A stretch of 64,000 nucleotides of DNA from an uncultured Anderseniella sp. (GTDB lineage: Bacteria; Pseudomonadota; Alphaproteobacteria; Rhizobiales; Aestuariivirgaceae): NCBI GenBank assembly GCA_947488295.1, contig CANKYU010000006.1, positions 248,001 to 312,000 of the forward strand, in the 5' to 3' direction. A program made the translations under genes and the position numbers. Numbering within the stretch: position 1 is the first letter of the stretch; each line of letters starts with the position of its first letter. Below are positions 1 to 7,483 of the stretch, piece by piece. Under the pieces are notes generated by a model. The model ran no database searches and had not been told where the DNA came from. It saw only the letters and a program-made list of their open reading frames with translations.

Positions 1-90
1 ATATAAAACAAAATGCCGAGAATTCTGGGTAACACACGGTGCGATGTCTAACTGGCCTGCACCTTGCTCGGTTCTTAACGGGACGTAGCG

Positions 91-273
91 ATGGTGTATC
101 AAAAAGGCACAAGGCTCGGCATGCTCTACAAACTGTTCAACGTCGGAAAATGGGTGATAATCGCGGATCTGTCCGCTGGAGTAGTCATTAACGCGGCCTG
201 GGCAATGGGTTGGATCAACCCGCTCGGCTGGGGCGTAAATCTCGCCAACGCCCTTCAGACCACCTTGCAGTGA
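91..273 (+). CDS. small hypothetical hydrophobic protein
   Basis: A 60-residue reading frame starting with ATG. Residues 20-50 are largely hydrophobic (WVIIADLSAGVVINAAW), suggesting a membrane-associated peptide. Only a weak purine stretch (GGGA) lies upstream, and a second ATG at 121 could be the start. Its last 19 bases overlap the end of the convergent FAA hydrolase gene. I recognise no family. It is listed because the rest of this stretch is otherwise empty and the composition looks protein-like. Confidence 0.35.
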   Translation: MVYQKGTRLGMLYKLFNVGKWVIIADLSAGVVINAAWAMGWINPLGWGVNLANALQTTLQ

Positions 274-953
274 AACCCGCCGACACTTTCCACGAAACCT
301 TCCATGAGATCACCGCGCACGACGGGTCCGACACCTGAAGGTGTGCCCGACATGATCAGGTCACCTGCGGCCAGTTCAAACAGGCCGGACAGATAGCAAA
401 TCATTTCCGGTACCTTCCAGATCATCTGGTTCAGGTCTCCCTGCTGGCGCACTTCCCCATTGACCTTGAGCCATACGTCGCCTGCGTCCGGGTGACCGAT
501 GTCCGATACCGGCACCAGGCTGGTCATGGGGGCTGAATGATCGAATGCCTTGCCGATCTCCCAGGGGCGTCCCGCCTTTTTCATTTCGCCCTGAAGATCA
601 CGCCGTGTCATGTCGAGACCCGCGCCATAGCCATAGACATGGGTAAGCGCGTCATCCAGCGCAATGTCCCGCCCGCCGGATTTCAGTGCCACGGTCATTT
701 CAATCTCGTGATGAACATCATTCGAGGCAGGCGGGTAAGGGAATGTGATCTCGCCGTTCGCCTCGGCGGTGACGATGTTCTCCGGACACTTGAGGAAGAA
801 GAACGGGTCTTCCCGGTCCGGGTCATGCCCCATCTCGATGGCATGCGCGGCGTAGTTGCGGCCGACGCAATAGACCCGGCGTACCGGGAAACGGTCCGAA
901 GTGCCTGAAACGGGCAGGGTGGTGCGGACAGGTTCTGGAATGACGAAGGACAT
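255..953 (-). CDS. fumarylacetoacetate (FAA) hydrolase family protein, fumarylpyruvate-hydrolase-like
   Basis: A 232-residue single-domain FAH-fold protein, the usual length for the short family members that hydrolyse fumarylpyruvate or acylpyruvates in aromatic catabolism. The N-terminal VYCVGRNYAAHAIEMGH segment, the HHEIEM acid pair and the later GLDMTRRD aspartate fit the family's divalent-metal site. GTPSGVG near residue 205 is the conserved C-terminal loop. The substrate is not fixed by sequence. No gentisate or homogentisate genes lie beside it in this window, so the pathway is unknown. It is transcribed away from the sulfur operon. Confidence 0.85.
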   Translation of the reverse strand: MSFVIPEPVRTTLPVSGTSDRFPVRRVYCVGRNYAAHAIEMGHDPDREDPFFFLKCPENIVTAEANGEITFPYPPASNDVHHEIEMTVALKSGGRDIALDDALTHVYGYGAGLDMTRRDLQGEMKKAGRPWEIGKAFDHSAPMTSLVPVSDIGHPDAGDVWLKVNGEVRQQGDLNQMIWKVPEMICYLSGLFELAAGDLIMSGTPSGVGPVVRGDLMEGFVESVGGFHCKVV

Positions 954-1208
954 GGCTGGCGGGCTTTCGGGTAAGTGGATGCTTGTCCGCTCAGGTCTAG
1001 CGTCTTAATTCCTGCGGTGAAAGCGGCATTCCATCATGTGATGGCGATCGTGCTAGGTCGCACGCCAGCCGTGCTTTTGAAGAGCCTCACTCCCCCCAGC
1101 CAGTACGGTTTCTTTTAAGGGCCATTTGAAGTAGCGGATCACTATCATGAACTTGGTTCAATGCCTGAACTCGGTTCCAGCAAGCGCCGGGGCATAGCGC
1201 AGTCAGGG

Positions 1209-1388
1209 TCAGCGCGACCGATCCGGGATGTTATCGCTGGTGTTGGGGGCTGCAACCGGTTTCGGCGGCGTGCTTGCTTTCTGCCATAGCGTTGCGCCGC
1301 CAATGACAATCAGCACCAGCCAGAATGCCGGACCCGGACGAATGTTGTCGCTCTTGAGTGGCTTCATGTCTTTCAGCGGAACGCCCAA
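1209..1388 (-). CDS. candidate small single-pass membrane protein
   Basis: An unannotated 59-codon frame read from a TTG at 1388, with a GGGAG ribosome-binding site about 9 bases upstream (complement of 1398-1402). An internal ATG at 1367 would give 52 residues. It has a basic N-terminus (KDMKPLKSDNIRPG), one hydrophobic segment (AFWLVLIVIGGATLW) and a Pro/Ala-rich tail ending at TGA 1209-1211. The order charged head, one membrane helix, proline-rich tail looks like a real small protein. No family recognised and no functional call is made. Confidence 0.4.
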   Translation of the reverse strand: MGVPLKDMKPLKSDNIRPGPAFWLVLIVIGGATLWQKASTPPKPVAAPNTSDNIPDRSR

Positions 1389-1642
1389 TGTCTCAAGCTC
1401 CCTCTACTGGCGGGCCAAGTCATCCGGTTGTCAGTCTGTTCACCAATTGCGTAAGGTACTCTGAACAAAGAATATAAAGTTTGAGTGATTCACTGAAACG
1501 GCTCCCCTGCAGGCCCCGCCTTTCCTCACATCTGCGTTACGCCACCTGATTGTCACAAAAGAACGACTTGTTCTTTTTAACGAACAGTTCTATATGTCAT
1601 TCCTGTTGATCGTTTTAACGAACGAACTGGAGTGACCAAATC
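1389..1642. promoter_or_regulatory. control region of the cys operon, with GAAC/GTTC palindromes
   Basis: This non-coding stretch ends at the cysG start. It holds a perfect 8-bp inverted repeat, AAAAGAAC-N5-GTTCTTTT (1557-1577), followed by GAAC-A-GTTC (1582-1590). The 11-base word TTTTAACGAAC occurs twice (1575-1585 and 1613-1623), 38 bp apart centre to centre. Such clustered symmetric sites directly before a sulfur operon suggest an operator for a dimeric repressor or activator. The regulator is not identified in this window. Confidence 0.5.
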
Positions 1643-3055
1643 ATGCGCTATTATCCGGTGTTTCTGGACCTTGAAGCAAAGACCGTTGTTATCGTCGGTG
1701 GCGGGGCTGAAGCCGCGCAGAAGCTGCGTCTGATGGCCAAGACACCGGCGCGGATCGTTGTCATTACGCCGTTTGCCGGGCGTGAGCTGTCCACCGAGAT
1801 CGATGCTGCCGGCGCCTGCCTGTTGTCGCGCGACTTCGATGCCGATGACCTGCACGGTGCGTCGCTGGTGTTTGCCTGTGGTCTGGACGAGGCGGAAGAG
1901 GCAGCGGTTCATACAGCAGCGACCGAGCGCAATATTCCGGTCAATGTGGTCGACAGGCAGGACAAGTGCTCGTTCCTGACGCCGTCCATAGTGGATCGCG
2001 GGTCATTGACAATTGCCATCGGCACCGAGGGGGCGGCACCGGTTCTGGGGCAGGGCATCAAGGCCCACCTGGAAGCCATGCTGCCGCCGTCCGTCGGCGA
2101 GCTGGTGGACCGGGCTTCAGCCTTGCGGCCACGCGTAGCACGTGTTCTGGACAAGGGCAGCCCGCGCCGCGACTTCTGGCGTTCGTTCTTCTTTGGCGGC
2201 ATCCGGGCCGCGTTCGAGCGTGATTCTGAAACTGCTTTCCAGACATCTGTGGATGACGCACTGTCCGCTGATCGGGGCGAGGAAGCCGGTTCGGTATCAC
2301 TTGTCGGCGCCGGTCCCGGCGATGCCGACCTGCTGACCCTGAAGGCCCAGCGCCGCCTGCAGGACGCGGACGTCATCGTGTACGACCGTCTCGTCGGACC
2401 CGGTGTACTGGAATATGCGCGCCGTGATGCCGAACGCGTCGATGTCGGCAAGGCGCCGGGCAAACTGTCGGTCAGTCAGACGCGCATCAACGATATCCTC
2501 ATCGAGCATGCCAGAGCGGGTAAACGTGTTGTGCGTCTGAAAGGCGGCGATCCGTATGTGTTTGGCCGTGGCGGTGAAGAGCAGGCGGCTCTCGTTGCAG
2601 CCGGTATTCCGGTCGATGTCGTGCCGGGTATCACGGCAGCCGTGGCCTGCGCCGCGTCAATTCGCCTGCCGCTGACCTGGCGCGGTGAAAACCGCAGCTT
2701 CACCGTGATGACCGGCACGGCAGGTGACGGCGCGGCAGACCACGACTGGTCTGCGCTGGCCAAGCCGGGCGCTGCATTCTCCATCTATATGGGCGTACGT
2801 CAGGCGGGCCACATACAGGGCCAGCTGCTGGCCGCCGGTATTGCAGAAGACACGCCCGTCGTGGTGGTCGAAAACGGTACCCGTGCCGACCAGAAAACGG
2901 CGGTGGGCACCATTGCCACGCTGACCAGAACCCTCGCCCTCGGCGCCATCAAGGGTCCCGCCATCATCTATGTCGGCCTCGACCCGGCGCGCTCCGACTT
3001 CCTGGGCGCCCAGATTGAGACGCAGGCCGCAGCAGAAGAAAGGATCGCGTCATGA
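1643..3055 (+). CDS. cysG: siroheme synthase (uroporphyrinogen-III methyltransferase / precorrin-2 dehydrogenase / ferrochelatase)
   Basis: A 470-residue two-part enzyme, close to E. coli CysG in length. Residues 1-210 are the dehydrogenase/ferrochelatase half, starting MRYYPVFLDLEAK and carrying the NAD-binding VGGGAEAAQK loop. From about residue 216 the SUMT methyltransferase half begins (VGAGPGDADLLTLKA), with YDRLVG, GGDPYVFGRGGEE and PGIT motifs. It converts uroporphyrinogen III to siroheme, the cofactor of the sulfite reductase encoded two genes on. GGAG lies 9 bases before the ATG. Its TGA overlaps the next start (ATGA), so it is the first gene of a tightly coupled operon. Confidence 0.96.
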   Translation: MRYYPVFLDLEAKTVVIVGGGAEAAQKLRLMAKTPARIVVITPFAGRELSTEIDAAGACLLSRDFDADDLHGASLVFACGLDEAEEAAVHTAATERNIPVNVVDRQDKCSFLTPSIVDRGSLTIAIGTEGAAPVLGQGIKAHLEAMLPPSVGELVDRASALRPRVARVLDKGSPRRDFWRSFFFGGIRAAFERDSETAFQTSVDDALSADRGEEAGSVSLVGAGPGDADLLTLKAQRRLQDADVIVYDRLVGPGVLEYARRDAERVDVGKAPGKLSVSQTRINDILIEHARAGKRVVRLKGGDPYVFGRGGEEQAALVAAGIPVDVVPGITAAVACAASIRLPLTWRGENRSFTVMTGTAGDGAADHDWSALAKPGAAFSIYMGVRQAGHIQGQLLAAGIAEDTPVVVVENGTRADQKTAVGTIATLTRTLALGAIKGPAIIYVGLDPARSDFLGAQIETQAAAEERIAS

Positions 3056-3396
3056 ACGATGTAACCGAAGACTGCAGTGAATACGTGGTGACCGCCAACG
3101 AGGTGTTGTCCGGCGACACGGTGTTTCGCACACCTGATGAAAAATGGGTGCGCGGCATCGACGACGCAGCTGTGCTGAAGTGTGAGGACACAGGCTTCGT
3201 GGCGCTCGGCGAAGCGCAAAAGGATGAACACGCCAACATCGTCATGGGGGCCTACCTCGTTGAGGTGTCGCGCGAAAGCGGAGCTGTGCGCCCGGTACAC
3301 ATCCGTGAGCGCATAAGGGCGCTGGGCCCGACAGTGCGTGCAGATCTTGCACAAGTGGCGCAGGGATTTTCAACAAGCGAGGTTGTGGACCAATGA
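3052..3396 (+). CDS. DUF2849 domain protein of the sulfite reductase operon
   Basis: A 114-residue soluble protein matching the alphaproteobacterial DUF2849 family, which sits between cysG and cysI in many genomes. Recognisable parts are the N-terminal YVVTANEVLSGDTVFR strand and the VSRESGAVRPVHIRERIRALGP segment. No catalytic motif is visible and its role is unknown. A structural or assembly role in sulfite reduction is an inference from the constant neighbourhood. It overlaps both neighbours by four bases (ATGA junctions), so translation is probably coupled. Confidence 0.85.
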   Translation: MNDVTEDCSEYVVTANEVLSGDTVFRTPDEKWVRGIDDAAVLKCEDTGFVALGEAQKDEHANIVMGAYLVEVSRESGAVRPVHIRERIRALGPTVRADLAQVAQGFSTSEVVDQ

Positions 3397-5078
3397 ACGT
3401 GCACGTTACGCCCGAACCCAACATGTACCGCTATGACGAGTTTGACCGCAACTTCGTCGACGCCCGTGTCGCCCAGTTCCGCGACCAGGTGGCGCGCCGT
3501 CTCGACGGCACCATCACCGAGGATGAATTCAAGCCCATGCGGCTGATGAACGGCCTGTATCACCAGCTGCATGCCTACATGCTGCGGGTTGCTGTGCCGT
3601 ACGGCACCATGTCTTCGCGCCAGCTCAACGTGCTGGCTGATATTGCCGACAAGTATGATCGCGGCTATGGCCACTGGACCACGCGCCAGAACATTCAGTA
3701 CAACTGGATAAAACTGGAAGAAACAGCCGACATCCTGGACAGGCTGGCCAGCGTCGAGATGCACGCCATCCAGACGTCCGGCAACTGTATCCGCAATACA
3801 ACGACCGACGCTTACGCCGGGGCGGCTGCCGATGAACTGGCCGATCCGCGCCCGGTTTGTGAACTGATCCGGCAATGGTCGAGCCTGCATCCCGAGTTCA
3901 GCTACCTGCCGCGCAAGTTCAAGATCGCCGTGACCGGCTCGCCCAACGACCGGGCAGCTGTGCGGGTGCACGATATCGGCCTGCGCATGCATTTGAATGA
4001 AAAGGGCGAGCGTGGCTGGGAAGTGCTGGTCGGCGGCGGGCAGGGGCGCACACCCATGGTCGCCGTTACCGTGCGCGACTGGCTGGCCGAAGCCGACCTG
4101 CTGCCATACCTGACCGCCGTTATGCGGGTCTACAACCTGATCGGCCGGCGCGACAACAAGTACAAGGCCCGGATCAAGATCCTGGTCCATGAAATGGGGG
4201 CGGAAGCATTCTCCGCTGCTGTGGAGAAGGAGTTCGCCGAGGCGCCGAAGGAGACTATCGAGGTCGACGCCCGCGAGCTGGCGCGTATCACATCGTATTT
4301 CGCACCGCCTGCATGGGAGAGCCTTGCCGCCTTTGTGCCTGAGATCGAGGAAAAGAAACTCGCCGATCGCGGTTTCCGCCAGTGGCTTGCGGCCAACACG
4401 GCGGCCCACAAGGTGCCCGGCTACACCATCGTCAACGCCTCGTTCAAACCGACCGGCGGTATTCCAGGCGATGCAACATCCGGGCAGATGCGCGCGGTGG
4501 CGAAGCTTGCCGATGAATACTCGTTCGGTGAAGTGCGCGTCACCCATGCGCAGAACCTGACCATGCCGCATGTGCGCACGAAAGACCTGATCGAGGTCTG
4601 GGACAAGCTGAAGGAACTGGGCCTGGCGGAAGCCAATATCGGCCTCATCGGCGACATCATCTCCTGTCCCGGCCTGGACTACTGTGCACTGGCAACGGCC
4701 CGCTCGATTCCGGTGGCGCAGGAGATTTCAACCCGTTTCGCCGATATCAAGAAGCAGCATGATGTCGGGCCTTTGAAGCTGAATATCTCCGGCTGCATCA
4801 ATGCCTGCGGCCATCATCATGTCGGCCATATCGGCATTCTCGGCGTCGACAAGAAAGGCAAGGAATTCTACCAGATCACGCTCGGCGGCTCGTCCGCGGA
4901 AAACGCATCGATCGGCAAGATCCTCGGCCCCGGATTCGGCGCTGATGACATCGCTGGCGCGGTTGAAACTGTGGTCGACACCTATCTGGCCGTGCGTGAG
5001 CAGGGCGAGGAATTCCTGCACACCTATCGCCGCCTGGGTGCGGCCCCCTTCAAGGAGGCTCTTTATGCCGGTAATTGA
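3393..5078 (+). CDS. cysI: sulfite reductase hemoprotein (siroheme, 4Fe-4S)
   Basis: A 561-residue nitrite/sulfite reductase. The cluster and siroheme ligand set is C425-X5-C431 (SCPGLDYC) and C468-X3-C472 (GCINAC). The GHWTTRQNIQ segment near residue 90 holds arginines that contact substrate in this family. It reduces sulfite to sulfide with six electrons in the cytoplasm. No flavoprotein partner cysJ is present here, so the electron donor is probably a ferredoxin, possibly the one encoded at 6329. The gene starts at an ATGA overlap with DUF2849 and runs 14 bases into the next gene. Confidence 0.95.
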   Translation: MNVHVTPEPNMYRYDEFDRNFVDARVAQFRDQVARRLDGTITEDEFKPMRLMNGLYHQLHAYMLRVAVPYGTMSSRQLNVLADIADKYDRGYGHWTTRQNIQYNWIKLEETADILDRLASVEMHAIQTSGNCIRNTTTDAYAGAAADELADPRPVCELIRQWSSLHPEFSYLPRKFKIAVTGSPNDRAAVRVHDIGLRMHLNEKGERGWEVLVGGGQGRTPMVAVTVRDWLAEADLLPYLTAVMRVYNLIGRRDNKYKARIKILVHEMGAEAFSAAVEKEFAEAPKETIEVDARELARITSYFAPPAWESLAAFVPEIEEKKLADRGFRQWLAANTAAHKVPGYTIVNASFKPTGGIPGDATSGQMRAVAKLADEYSFGEVRVTHAQNLTMPHVRTKDLIEVWDKLKELGLAEANIGLIGDIISCPGLDYCALATARSIPVAQEISTRFADIKKQHDVGPLKLNISGCINACGHHHVGHIGILGVDKKGKEFYQITLGGSSAENASIGKILGPGFGADDIAGAVETVVDTYLAVREQGEEFLHTYRRLGAAPFKEALYAGN

Positions 5079-5586
5079 AAACAACGCCTTCGTTGATGAC
5101 GCCTGGAGCCATCTGCACGATGGCGACAGCGCCACCGACCGCAGCATGATCATCGTGCCGCTTGCCCGTCTGGACGAGGCGCTGGCTGATTGGCCGGCCG
5201 ATCATCGCGGCCTTGGTGTCGATGTGCCCAACGATGTCGATGTGGAGCAGCTCACCCCGCATCTGGAACGGCTGGACATCGTCACGCTGAACTTTCCCGG
5301 TTTTGCCGACGGCAGGGCGTTTTCGCAGGCCCGCAGCCTTCGCCATACCGACCATTTCGGCGGTACCATCCGCGCCCGCGGCAGTTTCCTGCCGGACCAG
5401 TACGGGTTCCTGCTGCAGTCGGGTGTCGACAGCTTCGAAGTATCTGACCGGTTCCCGCTGGACGAGTGGGTTCGCCATGCTGATACGGTGCCGGCAACCT
5501 ATCAGCGCGATTATGCAACGGGAGGCCTGGCTACGCGCCCTTTCGCTGAAGCAGGCGCCCGGCCGGATCGGCCGCACTACGGATAG
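5065..5586 (+). CDS. DUF934 family oxidoreductase-operon protein
   Basis: A 173-residue protein of the DUF934 family, regularly found after cysI and before cysH in proteobacteria. The start at 5065 (MPVIENNAF) is chosen because AAGGAGG lies 7 bases upstream (5052-5058). The frame is open further upstream, but that part lies antiparallel to the end of cysI codon structure and has no ribosome-binding site. It contains the family segments RLGVDVPNDVD-like and a FADGRAFSQARSLR stretch. Biochemical role unknown. Co-conservation with sulfite reductase suggests an accessory function. Confidence 0.88.
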   Translation: MPVIENNAFVDDAWSHLHDGDSATDRSMIIVPLARLDEALADWPADHRGLGVDVPNDVDVEQLTPHLERLDIVTLNFPGFADGRAFSQARSLRHTDHFGGTIRARGSFLPDQYGFLLQSGVDSFEVSDRFPLDEWVRHADTVPATYQRDYATGGLATRPFAEAGARPDRPHYG

Positions 5587-5609
5587 CTGGCAAAAACGGT
5601 TTTGAACCC

Positions 5610-6323
5610 ATGACCAGAGACCACGATCTTGCCCGTCATCGCGGGCTGGAAGGCGAAGCGCTTGTCGCGTCGTTGCATTCGGATTTCGGCAACCGGCTGG
5701 CGCTGGTGTCGTCATTCGGTTCAGAATCCGTTGTGCTTCTGCACATGGCGGCCTGTGTGGATCAGGCCATGCCGGTGATCTTCCTCGATACCGGCAAGCA
5801 CTTCTGGCATACCGGCTACTACCGCTCGAGGATAGTTGACCTGCTGGGTCTGAAAGATGTCCGCATCATCAGGCCTGACGCTGGTGACGTCGCGCGGCTT
5901 GACCCGAAGGGCTCGTTGTCCGGGACTGATCCGGATGCCTGTTGCGATATCCGCAAGGTTCGGCCGCTTGAAGGCGCCCTTGAGGGGTTCGATGCCGTGC
6001 TGTCCGGGCGCAAGCGCTATCACGGCGCAAGTCGAGGCGATCTAGTCTCCGTCAGCCGTGACGGCAAGGGCAGGGTGAAGGGTGAGCCGCTTGCCGGCTA
6101 TGACGCGCGCGCCATTGCCGACTACCTGAAACAACATGACCTGCCGCCTCATCCGCTGGTCGAGCAGGGTTATTTTTCAATCGGTTGTGCTGACTGCACC
6201 AGGGCTGGCGGCTCTGCAGATGAGCCGAGAGCCGGGCGCTGGGCCGGGCAGGACAAGACCGAATGCGGCATTCACTTAGGCACTGACGGACGGTTGGTGC
6301 GTACTCAACAAAACGGAGTTTGA
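5610..6323 (+). CDS. cysH: assimilatory adenylylsulfate (APS/PAPS) reductase
   Basis: A 237-residue reductase of the CysH family, reducing adenylylated sulfate to sulfite. Residues 34-40 (SSFGSES) form the nucleotide-binding loop. The cysteine pairs C111-C112 and C193-X2-C196 are the [4Fe-4S] ligands that mark the APS-type enzymes. C219 in TECGIH is the catalytic cysteine that forms the thiosulfonate intermediate. The cluster cysteines argue for APS as substrate, which would make an APS kinase unnecessary for assimilation. No sulfate adenylyltransferase genes are in the window. It lies 23 bases after DUF934 in the same operon. Confidence 0.95.
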   Translation: MTRDHDLARHRGLEGEALVASLHSDFGNRLALVSSFGSESVVLLHMAACVDQAMPVIFLDTGKHFWHTGYYRSRIVDLLGLKDVRIIRPDAGDVARLDPKGSLSGTDPDACCDIRKVRPLEGALEGFDAVLSGRKRYHGASRGDLVSVSRDGKGRVKGEPLAGYDARAIADYLKQHDLPPHPLVEQGYFSIGCADCTRAGGSADEPRAGRWAGQDKTECGIHLGTDGRLVRTQQNGV

Positions 6324-6328
6324 AGACT

Positions 6329-6661
6329 ATGGGCGTGATCAATGTGATCGACCAGGATGGCAAGACCCATGAACTGGAAGCGGTTGAAGGCTGGCGGGTG
6401 ATGGAGATCATTCGCGAGCACGGGCTGCCCATGGAAGGTCTGTGCGGCGGGGCGTGCGCGTGTGCCACGTGTCATGTCTATGTGGACGGCGACTGGCAGG
6501 CAAAACTGCACGAACCGCGCGATGACGAGGATGCCATGCTGGACGAGGTTCCGACGGTGGCAGATACGTCACGGCTGTCATGCCAGTTGATCTATTCAAC
6601 CGAACTGGATGGGCTTACTGTCACTCTGGACGCGGAACTGGTTCAGGCCAGGGCTGCCTGA
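6329..6661 (+). CDS. [2Fe-2S] adrenodoxin-type ferredoxin
   Basis: A 110-residue ferredoxin with the adrenodoxin cluster pattern CGGACACATCHVYV followed by a distal cysteine in LSCQLIY. The ATG at 6329 is preferred over the TTG at 6320, because GGAG at 6315-6318 is 10 bases before it. The gene follows cysH at once, inside the sulfur operon. Ferredoxins of this type pass single electrons from an NAD(P)H ferredoxin reductase. Here the partner could be CysI, whose flavoprotein subunit is absent; this is inference. It could instead serve iron-sulfur assembly, although no isc or suf genes are nearby. Confidence 0.88.
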   Translation: MGVINVIDQDGKTHELEAVEGWRVMEIIREHGLPMEGLCGGACACATCHVYVDGDWQAKLHEPRDDEDAMLDEVPTVADTSRLSCQLIYSTELDGLTVTLDAELVQARAA

Positions 6662-6697
6662 GTTCAACCAGGCCAAACGATGACATAAGGAACAACA

Positions 6698-7216
6698 ATG
6701 TCTGCAAACAAACCTGCTGCCGGTGGCCCGCTGCCCGCCATGTCGTTTTCGAAACTGGGAGGTGGATCGATAGATGTGGGTGGCATGCGCGATGGCTGGT
6801 CATTGTTTGTCGTGTATCGCGGCAAGCATTGCGGGCGGTGCAAGAAATACCTCAACAGGCTTGAAGCCATGAAGGGCGACTGGGAAGCTGCCGGCTTCGA
6901 CATTGCCGTTGTGTCAGCCGATCCTGAAGAAAAGGCCGCCGCCGACAAGGCTGAATACGGCTGGTCTTTCGATATCGGATACGACCTGACTGAAACCCAG
7001 ATGCGCGAGCTAGGGCTTTATGTATCCGACCCGTTGAGCCCGGACGAGACCGACCGCAGGTTCGCCGAACCCGGTATTTTCTGCGTGCGTCCTGACGGCA
7101 GCATTCAGATCGCCGCTGTTTCCAACGGTCCCGCTGCCAGGCCGGACCTGGCGGAATTGCTCGACGGCATGATCTTCACCATCAAAAATGGCAAACCTGC
7201 GCGCGGAACGGCCTGA
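6698..7216 (+). CDS. peroxiredoxin / AhpC-TSA-like thioredoxin-fold protein
   Basis: A 172-residue thioredoxin-fold protein. After a short strand come FVVYRGKHCGRCKKYLNRL, where a CxxC (CGRC) sits at the redox-active position near residues 45-48, then VVSADPEEKA, a loop typical of AhpC/TSA peroxiredoxins. The CGRC arrangement differs from the single peroxidatic cysteine (T/S-x-x-C) of classical peroxiredoxins. A disulfide reductase or atypical peroxidase is therefore possible. It is the last gene of the sulfur operon, 36 bases after the ferredoxin. Supply of thiol reductant to CysH is one possible role but unproven. Confidence 0.75.
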   Translation: MSANKPAAGGPLPAMSFSKLGGGSIDVGGMRDGWSLFVVYRGKHCGRCKKYLNRLEAMKGDWEAAGFDIAVVSADPEEKAAADKAEYGWSFDIGYDLTETQMRELGLYVSDPLSPDETDRRFAEPGIFCVRPDGSIQIAAVSNGPAARPDLAELLDGMIFTIKNGKPARGTA

Positions 7217-7219
7217 TCT

Positions 7220-7483
7220 AGAGCCCTTCACCCTTAAATAGAATCGTCTGACCGATTTTCTGCGTTTGCTGGCAAGGCACGGCTTCCGCCGTGGTCTGGT
7301 TGACCACAAGGGAGACGTAACGCAGTCCAGCGGGCGTAGAAAACCGGCCTTCGGTGGACCAAATCAGTCCATCGGCGTTGTTGCAAAGCTTGCCCGATGC
7401 ACCACATCGCGCTTCGCTTTGCGCCTAGCCGAGTGAACCGATTTGGTGCCATCAAACGCTTCTATTTAAGGGTGAAGGGCTCT
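7220..7483. repeat. 264-bp element bounded by perfect 24-bp inverted repeats (MITE-like)
   Basis: Bases 7220-7243 and 7460-7483 are exact reverse complements (24 of 24), beginning AGAGCCCTTCACCC. The 216-bp interior has short GC-rich hairpins and no convincing gene. A 73-codon minus-strand frame (7234-7455) spans it but looks like a repeat by-product. The left end begins four bases after the peroxiredoxin stop and the right end supplies the TetR stop codon. The structure fits a non-autonomous mobile repeat or a large intergenic repeat family. No clear target duplication is seen. Confidence 0.6.

Noticed and set aside
1228..1464. 78-codon plus-strand frame
   Set aside because: It is the antisense of the candidate small membrane protein at 1209-1388 and has no ribosome-binding site. 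The minus-strand reading looks more protein-like.
3252..4571. 439-codon minus-strand frame antisense to cysI
   Set aside because: It lies wholly opposite a clear sulfite reductase gene, with no recognisable domain. Long antisense frames are common in GC-rich DNA.
4801..5064. Upstream start for the DUF934 gene
   Set aside because: The extra 88 codons lie inside cysI and read as low-quality sequence, while AAGGAGG fixes the start at 5065.
7234..7455. 73-codon minus-strand frame inside the inverted-repeat element
   Set aside because: It spans nearly the whole element without a ribosome-binding site. It may be translated in some annotations but looks like repeat sequence.
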